DNA of 64,000 nt from Streptomyces eurocidicus. GTDB taxonomy: Bacteria > Actinomycetota > Actinomycetes > Streptomycetales > Streptomycetaceae. The position numbers and the translations under genes are program-made. The DNA lies in NCBI RefSeq assembly GCF_002891295.1, contig NZ_LGUI01000004.1, forward strand, positions 737,732-801,731. The letters run 5' to 3'. Within the stretch, counting starts at the first letter, position 1. Each line of letters opens with the position of its first letter. The notes under the pieces were generated by a model. That model worked only from the letters and a program-made list of their open reading frames with translations, was not told the DNA's origin and made no database searches. Positions 46,851 to 56,581 of this stretch are shown piece by piece.

Positions 46851-47561
46851 TCAGGACCAGGTCGCCACGAAGTAGCCGACGCCGTAGGGCGCCTCGTCGT
46901 ACAGCAGCTCGCCGGTCAGCCCGGCGCCCTCACCCGCGCCCGCGAGCACCTGCCAGGGCGCCCGCCCCGCGGCCTTCAGCTCATGAGCCAGCTCCGCGTC
47001 CAGCGCCGTCAGCGCGGTGGTGTCGGCGGCGCCCAGCGCCCGCGCCGCCGCCGCGTCGAAGTCCTCGGCCCGCGGATCGAGGTAGCCGGGTGCCTTGAGG
47101 GTGCGGCAGGCGCTGCCGTCGCCCATCACCAGGAGCGCGAGCCGCTCCTCGGCCGTGGCCAGCTCTCGGCCGGTGGCCACGGCGCGCCCGGTCTCCAGCG
47201 GTTCGCCGACGCCCAGGCCCTCGACGGGCGCGGTGGCCCAGCCCGTACGGCCCAGCAGCCACGCGGCCACCGCCAGGGACTGCGGCAGCGCCCTCTCCCC
47301 TGTGGTCCCGCCCTGTCCCAGCCGCACGTCGACGTCCACGCCGAAGCCGCGGAACGATCCGGTGGCGCCCTGGGGGTGCGAGCCGCGGCCGGACGGGCCG
47401 GCGGGGCCGATGACGACGAGCCGGTCGGGCCGCGCGGCGGCCAGCACGCCCACGGCGTCCAGGCAGGCGGCGCGCAGGCCGTCCAGCTCGGGAGCGGCTC
47501 CGGCGGCGACCTCGGGGACCAGCAGCGGCGGGCAGGGGCATACGGCGGCGGCGACAAGCAT
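46851..47561 (-). CDS. Class III extradiol dioxygenase-like protein
   Basis: A 236-residue protein of the DODA-type/LigB-like fold. It begins MLVAAAVCPCPPLLVPEVA and has the VIGPAGPS and LLVMGDGSACRTLKAPGYLD segments. The clear His ligands of active extradiol dioxygenases are not evident, so it may be a degenerate relative. ATG 47561 is chosen at the conserved N-terminus without a strong ribosome binding site. Function unknown. Confidence 0.72.
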   Translation of the reverse strand: MLVAAAVCPCPPLLVPEVAAGAAPELDGLRAACLDAVGVLAAARPDRLVVIGPAGPSGRGSHPQGATGSFRGFGVDVDVRLGQGGTTGERALPQSLAVAAWLLGRTGWATAPVEGLGVGEPLETGRAVATGRELATAEERLALLVMGDGSACRTLKAPGYLDPRAEDFDAAAARALGAADTTALTALDAELAHELKAAGRAPWQVLAGAGEGAGLTGELLYDEAPYGVGYFVATWS

Positions 47562-47648
47562 GATCCGCAGCCTAGTGGGGCGGCGGCCCCTGGTCGCGGT
47601 GGGCACCCGGGGGCCCGGGGCGTCCACCGGCCCGCGACGGCGCGGGTA

Positions 47649-47684
47649 CGGGCCGGGGAGCGGCCGGAGCCGCTCCCCGGCCCG
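47649..47684 (-). terminator. Terminator of miaB
   Basis: A 16-bp perfect stem around GGCCGGGGAGCGGC / GCCGCTCCCCGGCC with a CGGA loop, 8 nt after the miaB stop. Confidence 0.88.
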
Positions 47685-47691
47685 GGCCGCG

Positions 47692-49182
47692 TCAGACGAG
47701 GCTGCAGCCGCCCGTCGGCGCGGGCAGCGGAGCCGGGGCGCCGATGCCGGGGAGGCCCAGCATGACGCCCGCCCCCTTCTCGGCCGGTGCGGCGTTGCGC
47801 TTCTCCCAGGCGTCGCCCGCGCGCGTGCGGCGCACGGCCTTGGCGGGGCCCTCGGCCAGCAGGTGGTGCGGGGCGGCGTAGGTGATCTCGACGGTCACCA
47901 CGTCGCCCGGGCGCACGTCCTCGTCCGGCTTGGTGAAGTGCACCAGGCGGTTGTCGGGGGCGCGGCCGGACAGGCGGTGCGTGGCGCCGTCCTTACGGCC
48001 CTCGCCCTCGGCGACCATGATCTCCAGGGTGCGGCCGACCTGCTTCTTGTTCTCGTCCCAGGAGATCTCCTCCTGGAGGGCGACGAGACGCTCGTAGCGC
48101 GCCTGCACGACCTCCTTGGGGATCTGGCCCTCCATGGTCGCCGCGGGGGTACCCGGGCGCTTGGAGTACTGGAACGTGAAGGCGTTCGCGAAGCGGGCCT
48201 CGCGGACCACGTGCATGGTCTGCTCGAAGTCCTCCTCGGTCTCGCCGGGGAAGCCCACGATGATGTCGGTGGAGATGGCGGCGTCCGGCATGGCGGCGCG
48301 CACCTTCTCGATGATGCCCAGGAAGCGGTCCTGGCGGTACGAGCGGCGCATGGCCTTGAGCACCGGGTCCGAACCCGACTGCAGCGGCATGTGCAGCTGG
48401 TGCATCACGTTCGGCGTCTCGGCCATGGCGGCGATCACGTCGTCGGTGAAGTCGCGCGGGTGCGGCGAGGTGAAGCGGACCCGCTCCAGGCCCTCGATCT
48501 CGCCGCAGGCGCGCAGCAGCTTGGAGAACGCCTCGCGGTCGCCCATGTCGGAGCCGTAGGCGTTGACGTTCTGCCCGAGCAGGGTGATCTCGCTGACGCC
48601 CTCGGCCACCAGTGCCTCGACCTCGGCCAGGATGTCGCCGGGGCGGCGGTCCTTCTCCTTGCCGCGCAGCGCCGGGACGATGCAGAAGGTGCAGGTGTTG
48701 TTGCAGCCGACCGAGATGGAGACCCAGGCCGCGTACGCGCTCTCGCGCCGCGTGGGCAGCGTCGAGGGGAACGCCTCCAGCGACTCGGCGATCTCGACCT
48801 GAGCCTCCTCCTGGACGCGGGCGCGCTCCAGCAGGACGGGCAGCTTGCCGATGTTGTGCGTGCCGAAGACGACATCGACCCAGGGGGCCCGCTTCACGAT
48901 GGTGTCGCGGTCCTTCTGGGCGAGACAGCCGCCGACGGCGATCTGCATGCCGGGCCGCTTCGTCTTCATCGGGGCCAGCCGGCCGAGATTGCCGTACAGC
49001 TTGTTGTCGGCGTTCTCCCGCACCGCGCAGGTGTTGAAGACGACCACGTCGGCGTCGCCCTCGGCGGTGCCTTCGGGCGCGCGGACATAGCCCGCGTCCT
49101 CCAGCAGGCCGGACAGCCGCTCGGAGTCATGGACGTTCATCTGGCACCCGTAGGTGCGCACCTCGTATGTCTTCGCACTCAT
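47692..49182 (-). CDS. miaB: tRNA-2-methylthio-N6-dimethylallyladenosine synthase
   Basis: A 496-residue radical SAM methylthiotransferase that converts i6A37 to ms2i6A37. Cysteines of the auxiliary cluster (YGCQMN at 12, FNTCAV, VGGCLAQ) and the radical SAM motif CNNTCTFC (near 160) are intact; a TRAM domain follows (near 385-450) and a streptomycete-type Cys-containing C-terminus ends the protein. ATG 49182 fits the family start. Partner of miaA. Confidence 0.95.
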   Translation of the reverse strand: MSAKTYEVRTYGCQMNVHDSERLSGLLEDAGYVRAPEGTAEGDADVVVFNTCAVRENADNKLYGNLGRLAPMKTKRPGMQIAVGGCLAQKDRDTIVKRAPWVDVVFGTHNIGKLPVLLERARVQEEAQVEIAESLEAFPSTLPTRRESAYAAWVSISVGCNNTCTFCIVPALRGKEKDRRPGDILAEVEALVAEGVSEITLLGQNVNAYGSDMGDREAFSKLLRACGEIEGLERVRFTSPHPRDFTDDVIAAMAETPNVMHQLHMPLQSGSDPVLKAMRRSYRQDRFLGIIEKVRAAMPDAAISTDIIVGFPGETEEDFEQTMHVVREARFANAFTFQYSKRPGTPAATMEGQIPKEVVQARYERLVALQEEISWDENKKQVGRTLEIMVAEGEGRKDGATHRLSGRAPDNRLVHFTKPDEDVRPGDVVTVEITYAAPHHLLAEGPAKAVRRTRAGDAWEKRNAAPAEKGAGVMLGLPGIGAPAPLPAPTGGCSLV

Positions 49183-49348
49183 CTCAATCGACCAGGGTAC
49201 GTGGTCGCCCGGACAGCCCGCTTCCTCCCGTCCCCGGCCCGCCTCCCCGTCCCCACGTGCGGCGCTCCGCGCCCCCCCTGCACCGGTCCGGGTGGCGTCC
49301 TGTGCCAAGGCACTGCCCAAGCCCGGCCGGGCCTGGCAGGATCCGCCC

Positions 49349-50347
49349 ATGGTTCCCCGACTCCCCCGCCCCGGCGGGCGCCGTGCGGTACGGGCCGGCG
49401 CGGCGGCGGCCCTCGCGCTCGCGCTGTTCCTGTGGTGGCTCGTGTCCCTGCACGGCACCTCGTCGCCCTCGGGGCGGCTGTCGTTCGCGACCGGGGTCCC
49501 GACCGGGGTGTACGCGAAGTACGGCGACCTCCTGAAGGAGGACCTGGGCCACGACATGCCCTCCTTGGAGGTGCGCCTCAGGAGCAGCCAGGGGTCGCTG
49601 GACAACCTCCAGCAGCTCACATCGGGGAAGGCCGACTTCACCCTGGCCACCGCCGACTCGGTCGCCACCTACCAGGACCGGCGGCAGCCGGGCGCGAAGG
49701 GGCTGCGGGCCTGTGCGCGGCTTTACGACGACTACATCCAGCTGGTGGTCGAGAAGGACTCCCGGGTGCGGTCGGCGCGGGACCTCAAGGGGCTGCGCGT
49801 CGGCGTCGGCACCGACGACTCGGGCGTGCAGCTGATCACGCGGCGGCTGCTGACGGCCGCCGGGCTCGATTTCGAGAGGGACATCACGCCGGTGCGGGTC
49901 GGCATCGACCGGATGCCCGGTCTGCTGGAGGACGGGCAGCTCGACGCGTTCTTCTGGTCCGGCGGCCTGCCGACGAACGCCGTGTCGGCGCTCGGCCGCC
50001 GGCTGTCCATCCGGCTCGTCCCGCTGGACGACCTGATCGGCCCGCTGCACGCCCTGGGGCCGGAGACGCGCTTCTACCGGGCCGCGGTCATGCCGGTGGA
50101 CGCCTATCCGGAGCTCCAGGCGTCGCAGTCGGTGAAGACGATAGCGGTCGCGAATCTCCTGATGACCATGGACAGCGCTGACCCGGAGCTGGCGGAGAGC
50201 GTCACCCGCTCGGTGATGAACAGTCGCGACCGCATAGGGCAGAAGGTGCACGCCGCGCAGAAAGTAGACCTCCGGACGGCGATTTTCACAGACCCCCTGA
50301 CCCTGCACAAGGGAGCCCGGCGCTACTACCTGTCGGTGAAGCCGTAA
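49349..50347 (+). CDS. TAXI-family solute-binding protein
   Basis: A 332-residue TRAP-transporter TAXI-type binding protein. An N-terminal hydrophobic segment (ALALALFLWWLVS) acts as signal or anchor; the binding fold has FATGVPTGVYAKYGDLL, TLATADSV and GTDDSGVQLI. No TRAP membrane genes (dctQ/dctM) lie nearby. It converges with a two-component system 26 bp away, so it may feed ligand information to that kinase, as anchored binding proteins do elsewhere; this is inference. Confidence 0.85.
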   Translation: MVPRLPRPGGRRAVRAGAAAALALALFLWWLVSLHGTSSPSGRLSFATGVPTGVYAKYGDLLKEDLGHDMPSLEVRLRSSQGSLDNLQQLTSGKADFTLATADSVATYQDRRQPGAKGLRACARLYDDYIQLVVEKDSRVRSARDLKGLRVGVGTDDSGVQLITRRLLTAAGLDFERDITPVRVGIDRMPGLLEDGQLDAFFWSGGLPTNAVSALGRRLSIRLVPLDDLIGPLHALGPETRFYRAAVMPVDAYPELQASQSVKTIAVANLLMTMDSADPELAESVTRSVMNSRDRIGQKVHAAQKVDLRTAIFTDPLTLHKGARRYYLSVKP

Positions 50348-50373
50348 GGCGCGACTCCGCCCACCAGTGACGT

Positions 50374-51807
50374 TCACTTACGCGAAGAAGCGCCCTTGCT
50401 CCCCTTCTCGGCGCAGTGCCGCGGCACCTTGATCACCGCCCGCAGCCCCTGCGGCTCGTTCGGCGCGTACGAGAGCGTGGCGCCGCCCGCCGCGAGGAGG
50501 GCGCGGGAGATCGACAGGCCGAGCCCCGAGCCCGAGACGTTCTGGTGGCGGCCGCTGCGCCAGAAGCGGTCGCCGATCCGGGTCAGCTCGTCCTCGGTGA
50601 GGCCCGGACCGCCGTCGGCGACCGTGATGCCCACCGTGTCGCCCTCGACGGCGACGCTGACCTCGACACGGGCCTCCGCGGGCGTGAACTTGAGGGCGTT
50701 GTCGACCACGGCGTCCAGAGCACTGGAGAGGGCCACCGGGTCGGCCCAGCCGGTGGCCGCGGCCGGGCCGCGGTAGATGAGGGTGACGCGCTCCCGGTCG
50801 GCGACCGGCGACCAGGCGCCCACCCGGTCGGTGACGATCTCCGCTATGTCCGCGAGCTGGAGGTCCGCCGCCGCGTGCTCCGCCAGGGCGAGGTCCAGCA
50901 GGTCGTCGAGGACGCGGGCGAGGCGCTTGCCCTCGGTCCGCACGGAGGCGATCTCCTCATGGCCGTCCGGCAGGTCGAGGGCGAGCAGCTCGATACGCAG
51001 CAGCAAGGCGGAGAGAGGATTGCGCAGCTGGTGCGAGGCGTCCGCGACGAAGGCGCGCTGCTGCTCCAGGACCGTCTCGACGTTGTCGGCCATCTCGTTG
51101 AACGACCGGGCCAGCCGGCGCAGCTCCGGCGGTCCGCTGTCCACCGCGACGCGGGAGTTCATCCGGCCCGTGGCTATACCGTGCGTGGCCGCGTCGAGAG
51201 TCCTTACGGGCCGCAGCACCCAGCCGGTGAGGCGGAAGGCGGCCGCCACCGCGACGAGCATGGCCGCGATCTCCCCGGCCACCAGCAGCAGCCAGGAGTG
51301 CAGGATCCTGGAGCGCAGCGCCCCGGTCGGCGAGTCGGTGACGACGACGGCGACCACGTCCCCGTCGCGGATGACCGGTGAGGCGACGGTCAGCCGGGTG
51401 TGCCGTAAGGGCCAGACCTGGCTGGGATCGTGGCTGCGCCGCCCCGCCAGGGCCTCCTGGAAGGCGCGCTGCCCCTCGCCCTCCGGAGGGACGGGCCAGC
51501 CCGCCGGGGCGACGGCCATGGCCCTTCCGTCGCGGTAGAAGATGCCGACCTTGATGCCGTAGACGTCCTCGTAGCGCAGGAGTTCGTCGCGCAGGGTGTT
51601 GAGCCGTTCGTCGTTGCCCGCGTCGGGTTCGAAGGGCCGGGCGGTGACGTACTGGGCCAGCGAGGCGAAGCGGGCGGTGTCGTCGATGCGGTCGACGACC
51701 AGCCGCTGCTGCTCGGCCGCGGCGATGCTGCCGGCCAGCGGGAAGCCCAGGGCCAGCAGGACGCCCGCGAGCAGGACGATGAGGAGCGGGAGGAGTCGGG
51801 TGCGCAC
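50374..51807 (-). CDS. Sensor histidine kinase
   Basis: A 477-residue membrane kinase: TM1 (about 7-28), extracytoplasmic sensor (29-160), TM2 (about 175-198), HAMP, dimerisation/phospho-acceptor DASHQLRNPL (His near 258), and HATPase with NALKFT and GDRFWRSGR. GTG 51807 begins 15 bp after the response regulator gene, in the usual regulator-kinase order. The signal is unknown; the neighbouring TAXI protein could be linked. Confidence 0.92.
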   Translation of the reverse strand: MRTRLLPLLIVLLAGVLLALGFPLAGSIAAAEQQRLVVDRIDDTARFASLAQYVTARPFEPDAGNDERLNTLRDELLRYEDVYGIKVGIFYRDGRAMAVAPAGWPVPPEGEGQRAFQEALAGRRSHDPSQVWPLRHTRLTVASPVIRDGDVVAVVVTDSPTGALRSRILHSWLLLVAGEIAAMLVAVAAAFRLTGWVLRPVRTLDAATHGIATGRMNSRVAVDSGPPELRRLARSFNEMADNVETVLEQQRAFVADASHQLRNPLSALLLRIELLALDLPDGHEEIASVRTEGKRLARVLDDLLDLALAEHAAADLQLADIAEIVTDRVGAWSPVADRERVTLIYRGPAAATGWADPVALSSALDAVVDNALKFTPAEARVEVSVAVEGDTVGITVADGGPGLTEDELTRIGDRFWRSGRHQNVSGSGLGLSISRALLAAGGATLSYAPNEPQGLRAVIKVPRHCAEKGSKGASSRK

Positions 51808-51822
51808 GGGGCAGGCCGGCCG

Positions 51823-52533
51823 TCACGCGGCCGGGACGACGATTTTGTAGCCGACGCCGCGCACCGTCTCGATGAGGGCGGGCATCCGCAGCTTGGCGCG
51901 CAGCGAGGCCACGTGCACCTCCAGCGTGCGCCCCGTGCCCTCCCAACTGGTGCGCCAGACCTCGCTGATGATCTGTTCGCGGCGGAAGACGACGCCGGGG
52001 CGCTGGGCGAGCAGGGCCAGCAGGTCGAACTCCTTACGGGTGAGCGGGACGGTGGCGCCGCCCACGGAGACCTGGCGGTTGGGGAGCTCGATGGTGAGCG
52101 GGCCCAGGCGCAGGGGCTGCTGGTCCTCGGCGCCGCGCTGCTCCTCGGTTCCGCCGTTCTCGGCGGGCGGGGTGCGGCGGGCCACCGCGTGGATGCGAGC
52201 GAGGAGTTCACCGGTGTCGTAGGGCTTGACCACGTAGTCGTCGGCGCCGAGGTTGAGCCCGTGGATCTTCGATCTGGTGTCGGCGCGGGCGGTGACCATG
52301 ATGACGGGCGTGGCGGTGCGCTTGCGGATCTTGCCGCAGACCTCGAAGCCGTCCTGGTCGGGCAGGCCGAGGTCGAGCAGGACGACGGCGAACGGCGCGC
52401 CGGCGTCGGGCAGCAGCGCGCGCAGTGCCTCCTCGCCGCTGCGGGCGTGGGTGACGTAGAAGCCGTGCCGGGCGAGAACGGCCGCCAGGGCCGCGGCCAC
52501 ATGGTCGTCGTCCTCCACGAGCAGCAGTCTCAT
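51823..52533 (-). CDS. OmpR-family response regulator
   Basis: A 236-residue regulator. The receiver has the acidic pair in VEDDDH, the phospho-acceptor Asp in VLLDLGLPD (near 54) and the conserved Lys in YVVKPYD; the winged helix-turn-helix follows (about 135-233). GGAGG 3 nt upstream supports ATG 52533. Cotranscribed with the kinase. Confidence 0.93.
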   Translation of the reverse strand: MRLLLVEDDDHVAAALAAVLARHGFYVTHARSGEEALRALLPDAGAPFAVVLLDLGLPDQDGFEVCGKIRKRTATPVIMVTARADTRSKIHGLNLGADDYVVKPYDTGELLARIHAVARRTPPAENGGTEEQRGAEDQQPLRLGPLTIELPNRQVSVGGATVPLTRKEFDLLALLAQRPGVVFRREQIISEVWRTSWEGTGRTLEVHVASLRAKLRMPALIETVRGVGYKIVVPAA

Positions 52534-52819
52534 CCGCCTCCCTCCGTCCGGCTCGTGTGTGGCTGTGGCAACGCTGTGGCAACACCGCATCCACGCTGAT
52601 GGACGCCCGCCTCGTCAAGGGGGTTGCAGGTGTGAGGGCGCTTCCGTTATGCAGCCGGTACTCCCGCACAACCCTTGTACACACCGTGCGCCCCCTTCAC
52701 GCCGTGTGTCCCTTTGCGGCCGGATCGTTATGCTCAATTTCAGCTCAGATGTAATGACGCTGGTAGTTCACGCTCATTAGGGTCCTCCCCAACCGAGGAG
52801 GATGGAGCGAGGAACGCCG

Positions 52820-53599
52820 ATGAGCGAAGTATCGGTGACCAAGGACGCCGCGGCGGCCCCCGCGGACGCGCTGGTCGTCCTGCACAACGTGAACAAGCAC
52901 TTCGGCGCGCTGCATGTGCTCCAGGACGTCGACCTGACGATCGCGCGCGGCGAGGTCGTCGTCGTCATCGGGCCCTCGGGCTCAGGGAAGTCGACGCTGT
53001 GCCGGACCATCAACCGCCTGGAGACGACCGATTCCGGGTCGATCAGCATCGACGGCAAGCCCCTGCCCCAGGAGGGCAAGGAGCTGGCGCGGCTGCGCGC
53101 CGACGTGGGGATGGTCTTCCAGTCGTTCAATCTCTTCGCCCACAAGACCGTCCTGGAGAATGTGACTCTGGGTCAGATCAAGGTCCGCAAGACCGACCGC
53201 AAGCAGGCCGAGCAGAAGGCCCGCGCCCTGCTCGACCGGGTCGGGGTGGGCGCCCAGGCGGAGAAGTATCCGGCGCAGTTGTCGGGTGGTCAGCAGCAGC
53301 GGGTGGCGATCGCGCGGGCGCTGGCGATGGACCCGAAGGTGATGCTGTTCGACGAGCCGACGTCGGCGCTGGACCCGGAGATGATCAATGAGGTGCTGGA
53401 GGTCATGCAGCAGCTCGCCCGGGACGGGATGACGATGGTCGTCGTCACCCATGAGATGGGCTTCGCGCGCTCCGCCGCGAACCGGGTGGTCTTCATGGCG
53501 GACGGCCGCATCGTCGAAGAGGCGCGGCCGGACCAGTTCTTCAGCAACCCGCGCAGCGACCGGGCCAAGGACTTCCTGTCGAAGATCCTGCACCACTGA
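52820..53599 (+). CDS. gluA: Glutamate ABC transporter ATPase GluA
   Basis: A 259-residue polar-amino-acid ATPase. Walker A GPSGSGKST (near 58), signature LSGGQQQR, Walker B LFDEPTSALDP and the switch His in VVTHEMGF are intact. AGGA 7 nt upstream favours ATG 52820 over ATG 52802. First gene of gluABCD, the same order as in S. coelicolor and Corynebacterium; in the latter the system takes up glutamate under nitrogen control. Confidence 0.95.
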   Translation: MSEVSVTKDAAAAPADALVVLHNVNKHFGALHVLQDVDLTIARGEVVVVIGPSGSGKSTLCRTINRLETTDSGSISIDGKPLPQEGKELARLRADVGMVFQSFNLFAHKTVLENVTLGQIKVRKTDRKQAEQKARALLDRVGVGAQAEKYPAQLSGGQQQRVAIARALAMDPKVMLFDEPTSALDPEMINEVLEVMQQLARDGMTMVVVTHEMGFARSAANRVVFMADGRIVEEARPDQFFSNPRSDRAKDFLSKILHH

Positions 53600-53730
53600 C
53601 CCGGTCACGCCCTCCTGTCACCACCCGACGGACCGCTCGGCTCCGGAGGTATCCGACGCCTGCCGGCCCGGCGGCCGCCCGCCGCCGACCGGTGGTCCCG
53701 TCACACCCGTAGACGCAAAGGATGTTCACC

Positions 53731-54651
53731 ATGAAGCTCCGCAAAACCGCCGCAGCGGCCGCCGTGGTGCTGGCGCTCACCGCGACCGCGACCGCCTGCG
53801 GCAAGTCGGGCAGCCCCGACGACAAGAGCGACAAGGCCGGCGACAGCAAGTCCGCGCCGCCCACGCCGACCTACAAGGTGAACACCGCCGCCGATGTCAA
53901 GGACTCGCCGGTCTTCGAGAAGATCAAGGGCAAGACCATCACCATCGGCACCAAGGCCGACCAGCCCGGCCTCGGCTACGAGAACCCCGGCACCAAGAAG
54001 CGCACCGGGTTCGACGTGGAGATCGCTCGCATGATCGCGGCGGACCTCGGCTTCGACGAGGCGCACATCAAGTGGCAGACGATTCCTTCCGAGGCCCGTG
54101 AGACGCAGATCGCCAGTGGCGGCGTCGACCTCTACGTCGGCACGTACACGATCAACGACGAGCGGAAGAAGCAGGTCGGCTTCGGCGGCCCGTACTACAT
54201 CGCCGGGCAGGACCTGCTGGTGAAGGCCGACAGCAGCATCAAGGGCCCGGACGACCTCAAGGGCAAGAAGGTCTGCTCGGCGAGCGGTTCCACGCCGCTC
54301 AAGCGGATCAAGGAGCCCAAGTACGGCGTGGCCGAGGCCAAGGCGCAGCAGACCTACCAGCTCTGTGTGCAGGAGGTCGTCAACGGCACGGCGGACGCCC
54401 TGACCACGGACGACTCGATCCTCAAGGGCTACGCCGCGCAGAACAAGGGCGCCCTGAAGGTCGTCGGCAACCCGTTCTCCAAGGAGCCCTACGGCGTCGG
54501 TCTCAAGAAGGACGACAAGGCGCTGCGGATGGCCGTCAACGACGCCCTCGAGGCACACATGAAGAACGGCGACTGGAAGAAGGCGTACGACGCCACGCTC
54601 GGGCTCTCCGGCGTCGCGGCCTCCAACCCGCCGGCGGTCGACCGCTACTGA
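53731..54651 (+). CDS. gluB: Glutamate-binding lipoprotein GluB
   Basis: A 306-residue lipoprotein of the type 3 amino-acid-binding family. The signal peptide ends in TATAC (Cys about 23) and a Ser/Lys-rich linker precedes the binding fold (TIGTKADQPGLGY, GGVDLYVGTYTIND). ATG 53731 has AAAGG 9 nt upstream. A long hairpin follows, before gluC. Confidence 0.95.
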   Translation: MKLRKTAAAAAVVLALTATATACGKSGSPDDKSDKAGDSKSAPPTPTYKVNTAADVKDSPVFEKIKGKTITIGTKADQPGLGYENPGTKKRTGFDVEIARMIAADLGFDEAHIKWQTIPSEARETQIASGGVDLYVGTYTINDERKKQVGFGGPYYIAGQDLLVKADSSIKGPDDLKGKKVCSASGSTPLKRIKEPKYGVAEAKAQQTYQLCVQEVVNGTADALTTDDSILKGYAAQNKGALKVVGNPFSKEPYGVGLKKDDKALRMAVNDALEAHMKNGDWKKAYDATLGLSGVAASNPPAVDRY

Positions 54652-54677
54652 CGGCCGGCGTCCGACCGGTCCCGCGG

Positions 54678-54726
54678 CGGCGGCCGGAGCCCTGGACCCC
54701 ACCGGTCCGCAGGGCTCCGGCCGCCG
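54678..54726 (+). terminator. Intra-operon hairpin between gluB and gluC
   Basis: Perfect 16-bp stem CGGCGGCCGGAGCCCT / AGGGCTCCGGCCGCCG with a 17-nt loop, 27 nt after the gluB stop. Located inside an operon, so probably an attenuator or stabiliser. Confidence 0.75.
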
Positions 54727-54766
54727 GGGCCGCGGATACCCGCCACGCGAATCCCGGAGACTTGAC

Positions 54767-55417
54767 TTGAACGTTTTGTCGGACAACTTTGCGATGTTCC
54801 GCGAAGGCTTTCTCGGCACCGTCGAGCTGACGGCGCTCAGCGCCCTGCTCGCCCTCGTGCTGGGCACCCTGATCGCGGCGTTCCGCGTCTCTCCGGTGCC
54901 CGCCCTGCGCGTCTTCGGCACCGCCTGGGTGACGTTGCTGCGCAACACCCCTCTGGTGCTGCTCTTCCTCGTGGCCACCCTGGGCCTGCCGGCCCTCGGC
55001 CTCAAGGGCTGGGACTCCTTCTGGCTCGCCGTCATGGCACTGGGCTGCTACACCTCGGCGTTCGTCTGCGAGGCCATCAGGTCCGGCATCAACACCGTTC
55101 CCGTGGGACAGGCGGAGGCGGCCCGCTCGATCGGGATGACCTTCAGCCAGACCCTGGGCCAGATAGTGCTGCCCCAGGCGACCCGGACGGCGATCCCGCC
55201 GATCGGCAGCCTGATGATCGCGCTGGCCAAGAACACGGCGATCGCCTCGGGCTTCAACGTCACCGAGCTCGGCTCGGTGCAGAAGACCCTCAACGCCGAC
55301 GCGGGCTACGACATCTACGTGATCTTCGCGTGGATCGCGGTCTGCTACATCATCATCACTTTCGCGATCAGCGGCCTCTTCCGGCTGCTGGAGAACCGGC
55401 TGGCGGTGGCCCGATGA
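54767..55417 (+). CDS. gluC: Glutamate ABC permease GluC
   Basis: A 216-residue HisM-type permease with about five helices and the EAA loop (GQAEAARSIGMTFSQTLGQI). The start is TTG 54767, with GGAG 7 nt upstream; the first ATG at 54794 would remove the N-terminal NVLSDNFA stretch. The stop overlaps the gluD start (ATGA). Confidence 0.93.
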   Translation: MNVLSDNFAMFREGFLGTVELTALSALLALVLGTLIAAFRVSPVPALRVFGTAWVTLLRNTPLVLLFLVATLGLPALGLKGWDSFWLAVMALGCYTSAFVCEAIRSGINTVPVGQAEAARSIGMTFSQTLGQIVLPQATRTAIPPIGSLMIALAKNTAIASGFNVTELGSVQKTLNADAGYDIYVIFAWIAVCYIIITFAISGLFRLLENRLAVAR

Positions 55418-56286
55418 GCGCGAGCGTCCTCTACGACGTACCCGGCCCGAAGGCGCGGGTGCGCAACCGGATCTACGGCGCGCTGTCCACCGTCGCCCTG
55501 CTCGGCCTGCTGGCCTTCATCGTCTACAAACTGGACGACACCGGCCAGTTCCAGGCGGAGCTGTGGGACGACTACGAGTACAGCAACACACACGAGCGGA
55601 TCCTCGACGGGCTGCTCACCACGCTGAAGACCTTCGCCATAGCCGCCGTCCTCTCGGTGGCGCTCGGCGCGGTGCTGGCCGCGGCCCGGCTCTCCGACCA
55701 CCGGCCGGTGCGCTGGCTGGCGACCGCGGTCGTGGAGTTCTTCCGCGCCATGCCGCTGCTCATCATGATCTTCCTGCTGTTCGCGGCGGTGTTCACCTCC
55801 GACCCGATGTGGGCCCTGGTCATCGGCCTCACGCTGTACAACGGCTCGGTGCAGGCGGAGATCTTCCGGTCCGGCATCAACGCCGTGTCCAAGGGGCAGG
55901 GCGAGGCCGCGTACGCGCTCGGGCTGCGCAAGACCCAGGTGATGACCAGCGTCCTCATCCCGCAGGCCGTGCGCTCGATGCTGCCGTCGATCATCAGCCA
56001 GCTCGTGGTGACCCTGAAGGACACTTCTCTCGGATTCATCATCCTGTACGAGGAGCTGCTGTTCGTCGGCCGGGCGTTCGCCCAGCAGACCGAGCCGGTG
56101 AACGGCGTCTACGCCTTCATCCCGATGGTGATCGTCTTCGGTTCGATCTACATCCTGCTGTGCCTGGCCCTGTCGTCGCTCGCGACCTGGGTCGAACGGC
56201 GCACGAAGCGCTCGCGCAAGGGCGCTCCGCCCGCCATGCCCGTGAACAACGCCGCCCTCGCCTCGGAGGCGGGACAGATAGGATGA
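55414..56286 (+). CDS. gluD: Glutamate ABC permease GluD
   Basis: A 290-residue HisM-type permease with a longer cytoplasmic N-terminus and the EAA loop (GQGEAAYALGLRKTQVMTSV). It partners GluC in the membrane. Its ATG overlaps the gluC stop, so translation is coupled. Last gene of the operon, followed by a strong terminator. Confidence 0.95.
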   Translation: MSASVLYDVPGPKARVRNRIYGALSTVALLGLLAFIVYKLDDTGQFQAELWDDYEYSNTHERILDGLLTTLKTFAIAAVLSVALGAVLAAARLSDHRPVRWLATAVVEFFRAMPLLIMIFLLFAAVFTSDPMWALVIGLTLYNGSVQAEIFRSGINAVSKGQGEAAYALGLRKTQVMTSVLIPQAVRSMLPSIISQLVVTLKDTSLGFIILYEELLFVGRAFAQQTEPVNGVYAFIPMVIVFGSIYILLCLALSSLATWVERRTKRSRKGAPPAMPVNNAALASEAGQIG

Positions 56287-56351
56287 CCGGCGCCCGGTCC
56301 GGCGCCTCCGGCGCACACCGCGTCAGGACCGGCCGGACACCACGCGCTTGA

Positions 56352-56382
56352 CGCCCCGTCGGCCGGCACGGCCGACGGGGCG
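56352..56382 (+). terminator. Terminator of gluABCD
   Basis: Perfect 14-bp stem CGCCCCGTCGGCCG-GCA-CGGCCGACGGGGCG, 65 nt after the gluD stop. Confidence 0.87.
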
Positions 56383-56581
56383 CGCCCGCTCCGGCGCACC
56401 TCGGGCGGCCGCCTGATCGCTTGACGCGGGCACCCGCAGTGGGTTGCATACGTTCTGTGATCGAGCACCGTGTTCCCCCCTCCGGCGACCGTACGTCCCG
56501 CGTGTCGCGCACCGCGCGTGCGCCACGCGGTGCCCGTGGCGGACTCGTCCGCCGGCCCGGAGCGGGCGAGGGAGCCGTGTC

